Assembly (NCBI GenBank): GCA_017506735.1
Contig: JAFVMW010000014.1
Span: forward strand, 1 to 40,666
Reading direction: 5' to 3'
Length of the DNA stretch: 40,666 bases
Source of the DNA: Oscillospiraceae bacterium
GTDB taxonomy: Bacteria > Bacillota > Clostridia > Oscillospirales > Oscillospiraceae
Positions within the stretch are counted from its first letter, which is position 1; the number at the start of each line of letters is the position of its first letter. Positions 17,008 to 24,829 of this stretch are shown piece by piece. Below the pieces are notes generated by a model. That model searched no databases. It had not been told where the DNA came from and saw nothing but the letters and a program-made list of their open reading frames with translations. A program made the position numbers and the translations under genes.

Positions 17008-17895
17008 TTAACCCTTGATGCCGCTGCGGCTGACACCTGCCATGATATACTTGCGCAGGAATACGAAAACCAGGAACAGCGGAGCGGATACGATGGCAAC
17101 GGCCGCCATCTGGACGGGGTAGTTCACATCACCGGTGGTTTCGGTGAAGGCATTGCGCAGACCGTTGGTGATCATCCGGTGGGCTTCGTCGTTGGCCACC
17201 AGCCGGGGCCAGATATAGGAGTTCCACGCGCCCATCATCTTCAGAATGGTGATGGAGATCAGAGTGGGCAGGCTCAGAGGAACCATAACCTTCCACAGAT
17301 ATTTCAGATCAGAGGTGCCGTCCACCTTGGCGGCCAGATACAGCTCATTGGGGATCTGCATGAAGTTCTGGCGGAGCAGGTAGATATAGAACACACTGAC
17401 CAGGAAGGGAACGATCAGAACGGTGTAGGTGTTCATCCAGCCGAAGCTGGTGACGGTGGCGTAGTTGGTGATGGTGAACAGCTCGCCGGGGATCATCATG
17501 GTGGCAAGGAGCGCGCCGAACATGGCATCCCGGCCCTTGAACTCAAGCCTTGCAAAGGCGAAGGCAGACAGCACGGTGATCACCAGGCTCAGCAGGGTGG
17601 AAACCACACCCACGATCATGGTGTTGTAGAACAGTCTGCCCAGGGACGCGGTGGTGAATGCGTCGGCGTAGTTGGACAGCAGAATCTTTCTGGGCCAGAA
17701 GGTGGGCACGTTCAGGCGGTACTCTTCCAGAGATTTCAGGGAGGAAATGACCATCCAGTAGAAGGGGAACAGCACCACGGCTGCCATCAGAATCAGAAAT
17801 GCATAGGTAAAGCATTTCACACAGCCCCGGATGATACGGGAACGGGCGGAAACGATCTGCATATTCTGCTCCTGCATGATTTTGCGTTCAGACAT
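17008..17895 (-). CDS. ABC importer permease, CUT1 family (UgpE/MalG-like)
   Basis: 295 residues, six predicted membrane helices, first at about 25-48. The cytoplasmic EAA loop contacting the ATPase is visible as LAAKVDGTSDLKYLWKVMVP (about 195-215). The ATG at 17895 is used rather than GTG 17904 because GGGAGGTGG sits about 6 nt upstream. Third gene of the operon, 15 nt after the other permease. MalG-type permeases pair with a MalF-type partner, here the adjacent upstream gene. Confidence 0.88.
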   Translation of the reverse strand: MSERKIMQEQNMQIVSARSRIIRGCVKCFTYAFLILMAAVVLFPFYWMVISSLKSLEEYRLNVPTFWPRKILLSNYADAFTTASLGRLFYNTMIVGVVSTLLSLVITVLSAFAFARLEFKGRDAMFGALLATMMIPGELFTITNYATVTSFGWMNTYTVLIVPFLVSVFYIYLLRQNFMQIPNELYLAAKVDGTSDLKYLWKVMVPLSLPTLISITILKMMGAWNSYIWPRLVANDEAHRMITNGLRNAFTETTGDVNYPVQMAAVAIVSAPLFLVFVFLRKYIMAGVSRSGIKG

Positions 17896-17910
17896 TATTT
17901 CCACCTCCCA

Positions 17911-18855
17911 TCAGTAATGGACACGCTTCTTGCTGACCTGATTGTTGATCAGGGTGACCACAAGAATGATGCCGAAGAGGATCAGCGCGGCGGCCGAGGC
18001 TCTACCCTGGCTGTTGGTTTCCAGAGCGTCGTAGATGAAGCCCACCATGGTATTCAGACGGCCTGCGTCATCCGGGGGGCCCATGTTTTCGCCGAAGATA
18101 CCCACGATGCTGGTGTACTCCTTGAAGCCGCCGATGAAGCCGGTGATGATGACATAGGCCAGCATGGGAGAAAGCAGGGGCACGGTGATGTGGGTGAATA
18201 CCCGGCGGCGGGGGGTGCCGTCCACCTTGGCAGCGTCGTAATACTGCTTGTTGATGCTCTGCAGGCCGCCCAGCAGCACCAGAATCTTGAAGGGCAGAGC
18301 GTTCCAGACGATATAGACCACCATGACGAACATGTTGGCCTCATAGCTGGAGCCGTAATTGATCCAGTTGATATGCTTGCCGCCGAAGAAGCCGATGATA
18401 TTGTTGATGATACCTGCGGTGACGATCAGCTCATTCTCGGTGCCGTAGAAGGAACCGACGATGTTGAACATGGCGGCGAACACCATGCCGATGGCGATGG
18501 AGTTGGTCACATAGGGCAGGAAAAAGATGGTCTGCAGACCCTTCTGCAGGAATTTGATGGAATTCAGAGCCACCGCGACGAGCAGGGCCAGAAGGGTGGA
18601 GATGGGCACGGTAAGCACGCAGAGCAGGCAGGTGTTCTTCAGACACTGGACAAAGCGCTTGTACTGCACGACCTTGACAAAGTTGCCGAAGCCCAGCTCA
18701 AACTGCATTCCCGCGGCAGCCTTCAGGCCGCTGTAGTTCTCCAGTAATGCCATGCGGACGGTGTTGAAAATGGGCCAGACTGTAAAAATGAGCAGCAGCA
18801 CGATGGCAGGCGCCAGATACAGCCAGGCTTTCCATTGCTGTTTGCTGTCAACCAT
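17911..18855 (-). CDS. ABC importer permease, CUT1 family (UgpA/MalF-like)
   Basis: 314 residues, six membrane helices beginning at about 12. EAA loop YDAAKVDGTPRRRVFTHITV followed by PLLSP lies in the C-terminal third. ATG follows the ATPase stop by a single base, with GAGGTGA inside the end of the ATPase gene, so the two are co-translated. Forms the membrane channel with the next permease. Ligand unknown; sequence class is that of sugar and glycerol-3-phosphate importers. Confidence 0.88.
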   Translation of the reverse strand: MVDSKQQWKAWLYLAPAIVLLLIFTVWPIFNTVRMALLENYSGLKAAAGMQFELGFGNFVKVVQYKRFVQCLKNTCLLCVLTVPISTLLALLVAVALNSIKFLQKGLQTIFFLPYVTNSIAIGMVFAAMFNIVGSFYGTENELIVTAGIINNIIGFFGGKHINWINYGSSYEANMFVMVVYIVWNALPFKILVLLGGLQSINKQYYDAAKVDGTPRRRVFTHITVPLLSPMLAYVIITGFIGGFKEYTSIVGIFGENMGPPDDAGRLNTMVGFIYDALETNSQGRASAAALILFGIILVVTLINNQVSKKRVHY

Positions 18856-18856
18856 A

Positions 18857-19960
18857 TTACTTCACCTCAAAACGGATGCGCTCCTCGGTGTCCTTGTGGA
18901 ACAGGAAGAACTTGTGGGGCTTGATGCTGTAGCGAACCGTTCCGGAAGTCACATCCACTCTGTTGTCGGCGTTGATGATGGAACGGATGACGGGATTCAG
19001 GGAAGCAGGGTTGGTGGAGACGATGCTCACATCCCGGCCCATAACCTCCACGTTGGACAGCTTGCAGCTCAGGGGGCCGTTTTCATCCAGCACGAAGCCC
19101 TCGGGACGGATGCCGATGTAGACGGGCTGATCCGCCACGCCGGCCACTTCCAGCACGGCTTCCTGGCCGATATAGACCTTGCCGCCCCGGACGGTACCCT
19201 CCAGCACGTTGATGGGAGGGGTGCCCAGGAACTTGGCGACGAAGAGGTTGGCAGGATCGTCATAGACCTGCTGGGGCTGACCGATCTGCTGGACCACACC
19301 CAGCTTCATAACAACGATCAGGTCGGAGATGGACATGGCCTCTTCCTGGTCATGGGTGACGAACACGGTGGTGATGCCGGTTTCCTTCTGGATGCGGCGG
19401 ATCTCCTCACGGGTCTGCAATCTCAGACGGGCATCCAGATTGGACAGGGGCTCGTCCAGCAGCAGAACCCGGGGCATCTTCACCAGGGCCCGGGCGATGG
19501 CCACACGCTGCTGCTGACCGCCGGAAAGCTCGCTGGGCTTGCGCTCCATCAGCTCGTCGATCTGCACCAAGCGGGCGGCTTCCAGGGCACGCTTGTCCAT
19601 TTCTTCCTTGGACAGCTTGTCCGCGCCCTTCAGATTCTGCAGAGGGAACAGGATGTTCTGCTTCACAGTCATGTGGGGATACAGCGCGTAATTCTGGAAC
19701 ACCAGGCCAATGCCCCGGTTCTCGGTGGATACTTCCGTCACATCGTCCTCACCGAAGAAGATCTTGCCGGAGGTGGGCTTCTGCAGGCCGCTGATCATGT
19801 ACAGCGTGGTGCTCTTGCCGCAGCCGGAGGGGCCCAGAAGGCCGATGAGCTTGCCGTCAGGGATTTCAAAGGTGAAGTCGTTGACGGCGACTACCTCTTT
19901 CCCTGCCTTTTTGTCACGGCTGGGGAAGATTTTTGTCAGGTTTTGCAGGACTACTTTCAT
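18857..19960 (-). CDS. ABC importer ATPase, MalK/UgpC type
   Basis: 367 residues. Walker A GPSGCGKST (43-51), Q-loop Gln89, signature LSGGQ (145-149), Walker B with Asp169-Glu170, switch His203, then a C-terminal TOBE regulatory domain (about 235-367). All catalytic residues are present. First gene of the six-gene operon; ATG 19960 has GGAAGGG upstream. An operon led by its ATPase and followed by UgpA, UgpE and lipoprotein genes matches the Mycoplasma MG187-MG189 type cluster that neighbours an SNase lipoprotein. MalK-type ATPases can serve several CUT1 transporters, so it may be shared. Confidence 0.9.
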   Translation of the reverse strand: MKVVLQNLTKIFPSRDKKAGKEVVAVNDFTFEIPDGKLIGLLGPSGCGKSTTLYMISGLQKPTSGKIFFGEDDVTEVSTENRGIGLVFQNYALYPHMTVKQNILFPLQNLKGADKLSKEEMDKRALEAARLVQIDELMERKPSELSGGQQQRVAIARALVKMPRVLLLDEPLSNLDARLRLQTREEIRRIQKETGITTVFVTHDQEEAMSISDLIVVMKLGVVQQIGQPQQVYDDPANLFVAKFLGTPPINVLEGTVRGGKVYIGQEAVLEVAGVADQPVYIGIRPEGFVLDENGPLSCKLSNVEVMGRDVSIVSTNPASLNPVIRSIINADNRVDVTSGTVRYSIKPHKFFLFHKDTEERIRFEVK

Positions 19961-19995
19961 TCCGATTCCCTTCCTATCTGTTTCTTTTAATTATC

Positions 19996-20011
19996 AGTTC
20001 CAAAAAAGGAA
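19996..20011. promoter_or_regulatory. Operator-like inverted repeat upstream of the nuclease-ABC operon
   Basis: GTTCC-AAAAAA-GGAAC about 36 nt before the ATPase start. No promoter with good boxes and spacing was found on the minus strand here; GATAAT next to the repeat may be the -10. Weak evidence. Confidence 0.3.
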
Positions 20012-20030
20012 CAAAGGTTGACATTTTTAG

Positions 20031-20094
20031 GGAAGCTCTGATTCAATCGGCAAAAGATCCGTCAGCTGCCGCAGACGATTGATTCAGAGGTTCC
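20031..20094. mobile_element. 64-bp MITE-like element with TTAG target duplication
   Basis: Terminal inverted repeats of 19 bp (20031-20049 and 20076-20094) match at 17 positions, beginning GGAAGCTCTGATTCAATCG and GGAACCTCTGAATCAATCG. A 5-bp inner stem CGGCA/TGCCG (20048-20052, 20067-20071) continues the hairpin. The element is bounded exactly by TTAG on both sides (20027-20030 and 20095-20098), a 4-bp direct repeat fitting the YTAR target of IS5-group transposases. The right TTAG supplies the TAA stop of the RDD gene. No transposase is present in the window. Confidence 0.65.
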
Positions 20095-20856
20095 TTAGTA
20101 CTGTGCCCGTTGGGCACGGTCCGCCGCGAGCCGTTTCTGATACTCGATCAGATCCTCAGTGGTGCGGAAGATGGTCTGGCTGGCCATGTCCACCACGGCG
20201 GTGCCTGCCAGCAGGTCATGGATGGCGGCGCTGTTCCGGGTGAACAGCAGACAGGCGGTCTGGCCCAGGGCCAGCACCAGCAGGATCACCGATCCGGTCA
20301 TGCCCAGGGAGCCCCAGAACATCAGCAGGAACACATACACAGGAATCATGGTTTCCAGGGTGTATTTGCCCAGAATGGTACGGGTGAACAGCTGCATATT
20401 GTTCACCTTCACGCCGTCATTGCGCACCAGGCACATGCCGAAGATTTTTTTGCCCAGGGTCTGGCCGTTGCCCAGCCACAGGGGGATGAAAAACTCCCAG
20501 AGCAGCATCGCCGCCAGAATGCCCAGGGAAATGATCACCAGGGTCAGGCTCAGCATCATGTTATAAGCATACAGGGCTTCTTCATCCGCGATAAACGCGT
20601 CATAGGCATCATCATAGGCCTTCTGTTTTTCTTCCGGCATGGACTGATAGGTTTCATAGCTGATGTCCAGGGCAACACCGTACTGCTGCTCATACCGGGC
20701 CTGGGTCTGATCCAGGGTATCGCTGTAGCCGTCGTAGCCCAGCAGCCCCGACAGCAGAAAGCAGGCTCCGGCTGCCACAACACTCATCAGGATCAGGTCA
20801 AAAAGCCAGGCGGCAGCCCGTTTCCAGGGGCCGGCTTTTTGCAGGTCATGTATCAT
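20095..20856 (-). CDS. RDD-family membrane protein
   Basis: 253 residues. RDD proteins are small integral membrane proteins of mostly unknown function, some linked to ion transport. The first helix contains KRAAAWLFDLILMS, and GNGQTLGKKIFGMCLVRNDG is the second conserved RDD block; four hydrophobic segments are visible. A soluble loop of about 50 charged and Tyr-rich residues follows the first helix. ATG 20856 is preferred to 20862 or 20883 because GGAG is 8 nt upstream of it. The stop codon lies within the target duplication of the MITE-like element, so the C-terminus may have been altered by that insertion. Confidence 0.8.
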   Translation of the reverse strand: MIHDLQKAGPWKRAAAWLFDLILMSVVAAGACFLLSGLLGYDGYSDTLDQTQARYEQQYGVALDISYETYQSMPEEKQKAYDDAYDAFIADEEALYAYNMMLSLTLVIISLGILAAMLLWEFFIPLWLGNGQTLGKKIFGMCLVRNDGVKVNNMQLFTRTILGKYTLETMIPVYVFLLMFWGSLGMTGSVILLVLALGQTACLLFTRNSAAIHDLLAGTAVVDMASQTIFRTTEDLIEYQKRLAADRAQRAQY

Positions 20857-21008
20857 TCTCATCGCTCCAAACTGACATAGCATTAGAAATCATCTTATTT
20901 TACCACACTCCTTTTCTTTTTTCCACCCGGATTTGAAAAAAAATGAAATTTCTTTTGCATTTCCTAATGCAGGAAAGAGGAGCTGCCGCATTTGCAACAG
21001 CCCCTTGT

Positions 21009-22802
21009 TCATCGCCCGGACTGGGCGTCAATCTGTTCTTTCAGGTCGTTGAGATAGATCCAGCGTTCTGTCTTATGCTCCAGCTCCGCTTCCAGGGCTT
21101 CCAGCTCGGTCTGAAGCTCCTGCAGCCGGACATAATCGCTTCCGGCGGCGGACTGGGCAGCACGGTTTTCTTCGATTTTATTCTCCAGTGCGGCGATGTC
21201 ATCATCGATGGTGGCGTATTCCCGTTCTTCCTTGAAGGAGAATTTCAGTTTTTTCTCCTTCTGCCGGGGTTCCTGGCTGACCCTGGGCTTGACCGGACGG
21301 GCAGGCTGTTCCTCCTCCCGGCGTTTGGCATCATAGTCGCTCCAGTTGCCGGTGTAGACCTCCACCCTGCCGTCGCCCCGGACCTCCAGGATCTGGGTGG
21401 CCATCTTGTCCAGGAAGAACCGGTCGTGGGAAACCGTGACGATGGGGCCGGGGAAATCCTGGAGATAGTCCTCCAGAATGGACAGGGTCATCACATCCAG
21501 GTCGTTGGTGGGCTCGTCCAGCAGCAGCACATTGGGGGAGCTCATCAGCACCGACAGCAGGTACAGCCGCCGCCGTTCACCGCCGGAGAGCCGCCCGATG
21601 GGGACACTTTGCAGATCCGCCGGGAACAGGAACCGCTCCATCATCTGCTTGGCGGAGAAGGTGCCCTCAGCGGTTTTCACCTCCCGGGCGATCTCGTGGA
21701 TGAAATCATAGACCCTCTGACCCAGATCCAGCTCCCTGCCCTCCTGGGAGAAATGGCCGATCTTTACAGTGGTGCCCTGCTCGGCTTCGCCGGTATCGGG
21801 CATCAGCTCGCCGGCAAGCATATGCAGCAGGGTGGATTTTCCAGCGCCGTTGTGGCCTACGATGCCGATCCGGTCCTCCCGGAGCAGGCCCAGGGAAAAG
21901 TCCCGGATCACAGGTCTGCCGTCAAAGGACTTGCTGACGCTGCGCAATTCGATGATCTTCCGGCCCAGGCGGCTGGACGCGGCGGTGATCTGAACGTTGT
22001 CATCGTATTCCGGAGCGTCCCGGTTCAGAAGGGTTTCGTAGCGTTGAATCCGCTCCTTGGATTTGGTGGTGCGGGCCTTGCAGCCCCGCATGATCCATTC
22101 CCGTTCCACCCGGAGGATGGACTGGCGCTTGCGCTCGCTGGCCTCGGCCATCTCCTCCCGGAGGGCTTTCAGCTCCAGATACTTGGAGTAATTGGCTTCA
22201 AAATGGTACAGCTTTCCCCGGGACAATTCCGTGATGTGGTTCACCACCCGTTCCAGGAAATACCGGTCATGGGTCACCATCACCAGACCGCCCCGGAAGG
22301 CGCGGAGCCAGTCCTCCAGCCAGGCCACCATCCGGCTGTCCAGATGGTTGGTGGGCTCGTCCAGGATCAGCACATCCGCAGGCCGCACCAGGGCCGCCAC
22401 AAGCGCAACACGCTTGCGCTGACCGCCGGAGAGGGTGCCGATTTTCCGGGAGAAATCCGTAAAGCCCAGCCTGGTCAGCATGGACTTGGCTTCATACTCG
22501 TTCAGCTCCCGAAATTCCCGGGGGAAATGGAGGAATACCTGCTCCAGAATGGTGGCATCGTCCTCCATCTCCGGGTTCTGGGACAGAACGCTGATCTGGA
22601 TGTTGGGATTCCGGGTGATTTTGCCCCCGTCTGGCTCCACCAGACCGGACAGCACCTTCAGAAAGGTGGATTTTCCCGTTCCGTTGATGCCGATGACGCC
22701 GACCTTGTCCCCTTCCTTCAGGTAAAAATTCACGTCGGACAGCAGCTGACGGCTTCCGAAATTGATGGAGAGTTTCTCCGCGGACAGTAACATTTCGCTC
22801 AC
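21009..22802 (-). CDS. ABC-F ATPase, Uup-like
   Basis: 597 residues, two ABC domains and no membrane helices, the ABC-F class that acts on ribosomes (translation factors or antibiotic target protection). Domain 1 has GINGTGKST and LSGGQRKRVAL with LILDEPTNHLD; domain 2 has GHNGAGKST and LSGGERRRLYL with LLLDEPTNDLD. The tail from about 530 is a charged coiled coil with heptad Leu/Glu, typical of Uup. GTG 22802 or ATG 22793 are both possible starts. Single-gene unit, divergent from a TipAS-type MerR regulator. Resistance versus housekeeping cannot be decided. Confidence 0.87.
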   Translation of the reverse strand: MSEMLLSAEKLSINFGSRQLLSDVNFYLKEGDKVGVIGINGTGKSTFLKVLSGLVEPDGGKITRNPNIQISVLSQNPEMEDDATILEQVFLHFPREFRELNEYEAKSMLTRLGFTDFSRKIGTLSGGQRKRVALVAALVRPADVLILDEPTNHLDSRMVAWLEDWLRAFRGGLVMVTHDRYFLERVVNHITELSRGKLYHFEANYSKYLELKALREEMAEASERKRQSILRVEREWIMRGCKARTTKSKERIQRYETLLNRDAPEYDDNVQITAASSRLGRKIIELRSVSKSFDGRPVIRDFSLGLLREDRIGIVGHNGAGKSTLLHMLAGELMPDTGEAEQGTTVKIGHFSQEGRELDLGQRVYDFIHEIAREVKTAEGTFSAKQMMERFLFPADLQSVPIGRLSGGERRRLYLLSVLMSSPNVLLLDEPTNDLDVMTLSILEDYLQDFPGPIVTVSHDRFFLDKMATQILEVRGDGRVEVYTGNWSDYDAKRREEEQPARPVKPRVSQEPRQKEKKLKFSFKEEREYATIDDDIAALENKIEENRAAQSAAGSDYVRLQELQTELEALEAELEHKTERWIYLNDLKEQIDAQSGR

Positions 22803-22826
22803 ACTTTCTTTTCCATGATTGGGCCT

Positions 22827-22855
22827 ATTGTAACACGGCAGGTTCCCGGTGAAAA
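22827..22855 (-). promoter_or_regulatory. Probable promoter of the ABC-F gene
   Basis: TACAAT (22832-22827) with TTTTCA (22855-22850) and a 17-bp spacer on the minus strand. The -35 is weak (4 of 6). Confidence 0.5.
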
Positions 22856-22875
22856 GCTTTTTTTGAAAATAGCAC

Positions 22876-22906
22876 TTGACTCTTACCTTACGTCATGGAT
22901 TATACT
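22876..22906 (+). promoter_or_regulatory. MerR-type promoter with 19-bp spacer
   Basis: TTGACT (22876-22881) and TATACT (22901-22906) are separated by 19 bp, the long spacer that MerR-family activators correct by twisting DNA. An imperfect dyad with TGAC (22877-22880) and GTCA (22892-22895) arms fills the spacer. The regulator gene starts 24 nt downstream, so it is probably autoregulated. Confidence 0.8.
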
Positions 22907-22929
22907 GTATTCCGACGGGAGGAGATCAG

Positions 22930-23655
22930 ATGAAAACCGTAGCAGAAGTCAGCCGCATCAGCGGCATCAGTGTGCGCACACTACACCATTACGATACCAT
23001 CGGCCTGCTGCCCCCGGCCCGGGTCACGGAGGCAGGCTACCGGCTGTATGACGACAGGAGCCTGGAACGGCTGAACGCCATATTGCTGCTGAGAGAGCTT
23101 CGGTTCTCCTTAAAGCAGATCAAGGAGATCCTGGACAGTCCGGGCTTTGACCCCATCCAGGCCCTGGATGACCAGATCCGCCTGTTGGAGCTGGAGCGCA
23201 GCCGTCTGGACGAACTGATCTCCCATGCCCGTTCCATTCAGAAAAAAGGAGTGTTTACCATGAATTTCAAGCCCTACGACCGATCTCAACAGGAAGCCTG
23301 GGCCAAAGAAGCAAAGCAGCGCTGGGGAAAAACCGGTGCTTATCGGGAATTCGAGGAAAAAACCGCCGGTAAGTCTGATCGGCAGATGCAGGATGCCGGC
23401 GAGGGTCTGATGGCCATTTTCGGGGAATTCGGGCAAATTCGATCCACCGATCCGGCAGGGCAGGCTGCCCAGGCACTGGTGGCCAGGCTCCAGAATTACA
23501 TCACCGACCATTATTACACCTGCACCAGTCAGATCCTCCGTGGTCTGGGACAGATGTACATTGCCGGGGATTCCATGACCGACAACATCAACGCCGCCGG
23601 CGGCGAAGGCACGGCGGAGTTCGTCCACAGAGCCATCGAGGTGTTCTGCAAGTAA
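22930..23655 (+). CDS. MerR-family regulator with TipAS-like effector domain
   Basis: 241 residues. N-terminal MerR winged helix (1-70: VAEVSRISGISVRTLHHYD and IGLLPPARVTEAGYRLY), a dimerisation coiled coil (about 75-108), then a TipAS-like all-helical ligand domain (about 112-241) with YDRSQQEAWAKEAKQRWGKT. TipAS domains bind peptide antibiotics and similar molecules. ATG 22930 is chosen for GGGAGGAGA upstream. It lies alone, followed by its own terminator, with no downstream target gene. The divergent ABC-F gene 74 nt away is the only obvious local target. Activator of a drug-stress response is inference. Confidence 0.88.
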   Translation: MKTVAEVSRISGISVRTLHHYDTIGLLPPARVTEAGYRLYDDRSLERLNAILLLRELRFSLKQIKEILDSPGFDPIQALDDQIRLLELERSRLDELISHARSIQKKGVFTMNFKPYDRSQQEAWAKEAKQRWGKTGAYREFEEKTAGKSDRQMQDAGEGLMAIFGEFGQIRSTDPAGQAAQALVARLQNYITDHYYTCTSQILRGLGQMYIAGDSMTDNINAAGGEGTAEFVHRAIEVFCK

Positions 23656-23662
23656 TCACAGC

Positions 23663-23694
23663 AAAAAGGAACGTGCGTCCGCACGTTCCTTTTT
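23663..23694. terminator. Bidirectional terminator
   Basis: AAAAAGGAACGTGCG paired with CGCACGTTCCTTTTT, tight loop, T run on both strands, between the MerR gene and the convergent telA-like gene. Confidence 0.9.
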
Positions 23695-23701
23695 GATTTC
23701 C

Positions 23702-24811
23702 TTATCCTCTGCCTGCGCTGATCTGGAGCAGCTTCTGCTTCAGATCCTGTTCCAGCTTCAGCATTTCCTGCTCGGCGGCCAGGCGCTGGGTACGGCCTTC
23801 GGACTGGATCTTCATCACATCATCCAATGTGGCAATCAGCTCCGCGTTGGTGTGCTTCAGGGTTTCCAGATCCACGATGCCGCGCTCCGCTTCCTTCGCT
23901 GTTTCCACAGAGGCCATGCGCAGCTTCTGGGCGTTCTGCTTCAGCAGGGCGTTGGTGATGTCCGTCACCTGGCGCTGGGCCTGGGCGGCTTCCGTGGAAT
24001 GGGCGATGCCCAGAGCCAGAACCATCTGATTCTTCCACAGGGGGATGGTATTCATCAGGGTGGTCTGGATCTTCTCCACCATCACAGTATTGTTGTTCTG
24101 GATCATCCGGATCTGGGGGGCAGTCTGGATGGAGATGGCCCGGGTCAGCTCCAGATCATGGATCTTTTTCTCAAATCTGGCGCACTTTTCAGACAGGTCG
24201 TTGGCGGCCTGGGCATCCTCGGCGAGGCCGGTGCGCTGGGCGGTCTGCTGGAGTTCCAGAAGCTTGCCCTCCCGGACGGTCTGGAGCTTCTGCTTGCCGG
24301 CCAGGATATACATGGTCAGCTCCTTGAAATAGGCCAGGTTCTGGTCATACATCTGATCCAGCACAGCGGAATCCTTCAGCAGGCGAACCTGGTGCTTCTG
24401 CAGTGCGTCGCCGATCTTTGCCACATTGGTCTCTGCCTTGGCAAAGCGGTTTTTCATGGTTTCCAGCTTGTCTGCCTGCTTCTTGAAGAAGCCCAGGAAG
24501 CCCCGTTCCTCCTCCGCGTCAAAGCCGGACAGCTCTCCCACCACATCGGCGATCAGGCCGCCCACCTCGCCCAGATCCTGGGTGCGGACGTTTTCCAGGG
24601 CGGCATCAGAGAAATCCGCCATTTTCTTCTGGGTACCGGCGCCGTACTGGAGAATCTGATTGGTGTTCTCCACATCGATCTTGCCGGCAAATTCGGCAAC
24701 GATGGCCAGCTCCCGTTCACTCAGAGGCGGCGTTTCCACCGGGGGCTTGGGCTGTGCCACAGGGGCAGGGGTGGCTTCCAGTTCCGGTTCCAAGGTCAGT
24801 TCAAAATCCAT
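23702..24811 (-). CDS. TelA/YaaN-family protein (toxic anion resistance family)
   Basis: 369 residues, almost entirely alpha-helical, with the TelA pattern: a Pro/Glu-rich N-terminus, then long helices containing FKELTMYILAGKQKL and IQTTLMNTIPLWKNQM. TelA proteins were named for tellurite resistance; their biochemical role is unknown, and links to cell-envelope stress and lantibiotic tolerance have been reported. Last gene of a four-gene operon, directly after the XpaC-like gene as in Bacillus xpaC-yaaN. ATG 24811 has GGAGGG upstream. No membrane helix or catalytic motif is seen. Confidence 0.85.
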   Translation of the reverse strand: MDFELTLEPELEATPAPVAQPKPPVETPPLSERELAIVAEFAGKIDVENTNQILQYGAGTQKKMADFSDAALENVRTQDLGEVGGLIADVVGELSGFDAEEERGFLGFFKKQADKLETMKNRFAKAETNVAKIGDALQKHQVRLLKDSAVLDQMYDQNLAYFKELTMYILAGKQKLQTVREGKLLELQQTAQRTGLAEDAQAANDLSEKCARFEKKIHDLELTRAISIQTAPQIRMIQNNNTVMVEKIQTTLMNTIPLWKNQMVLALGIAHSTEAAQAQRQVTDITNALLKQNAQKLRMASVETAKEAERGIVDLETLKHTNAELIATLDDVMKIQSEGRTQRLAAEQEMLKLEQDLKQKLLQISAGRG

Positions 24812-24829
24812 ATTCTATCCCTCCATAAT

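Noticed and set aside
20959-21004. Terminator after the ABC-F gene
   Set aside because: A stem around 20979-21004 has several mismatches and no adjacent T run; a T8 tract lies farther on without a good stem. Not strong enough to list.
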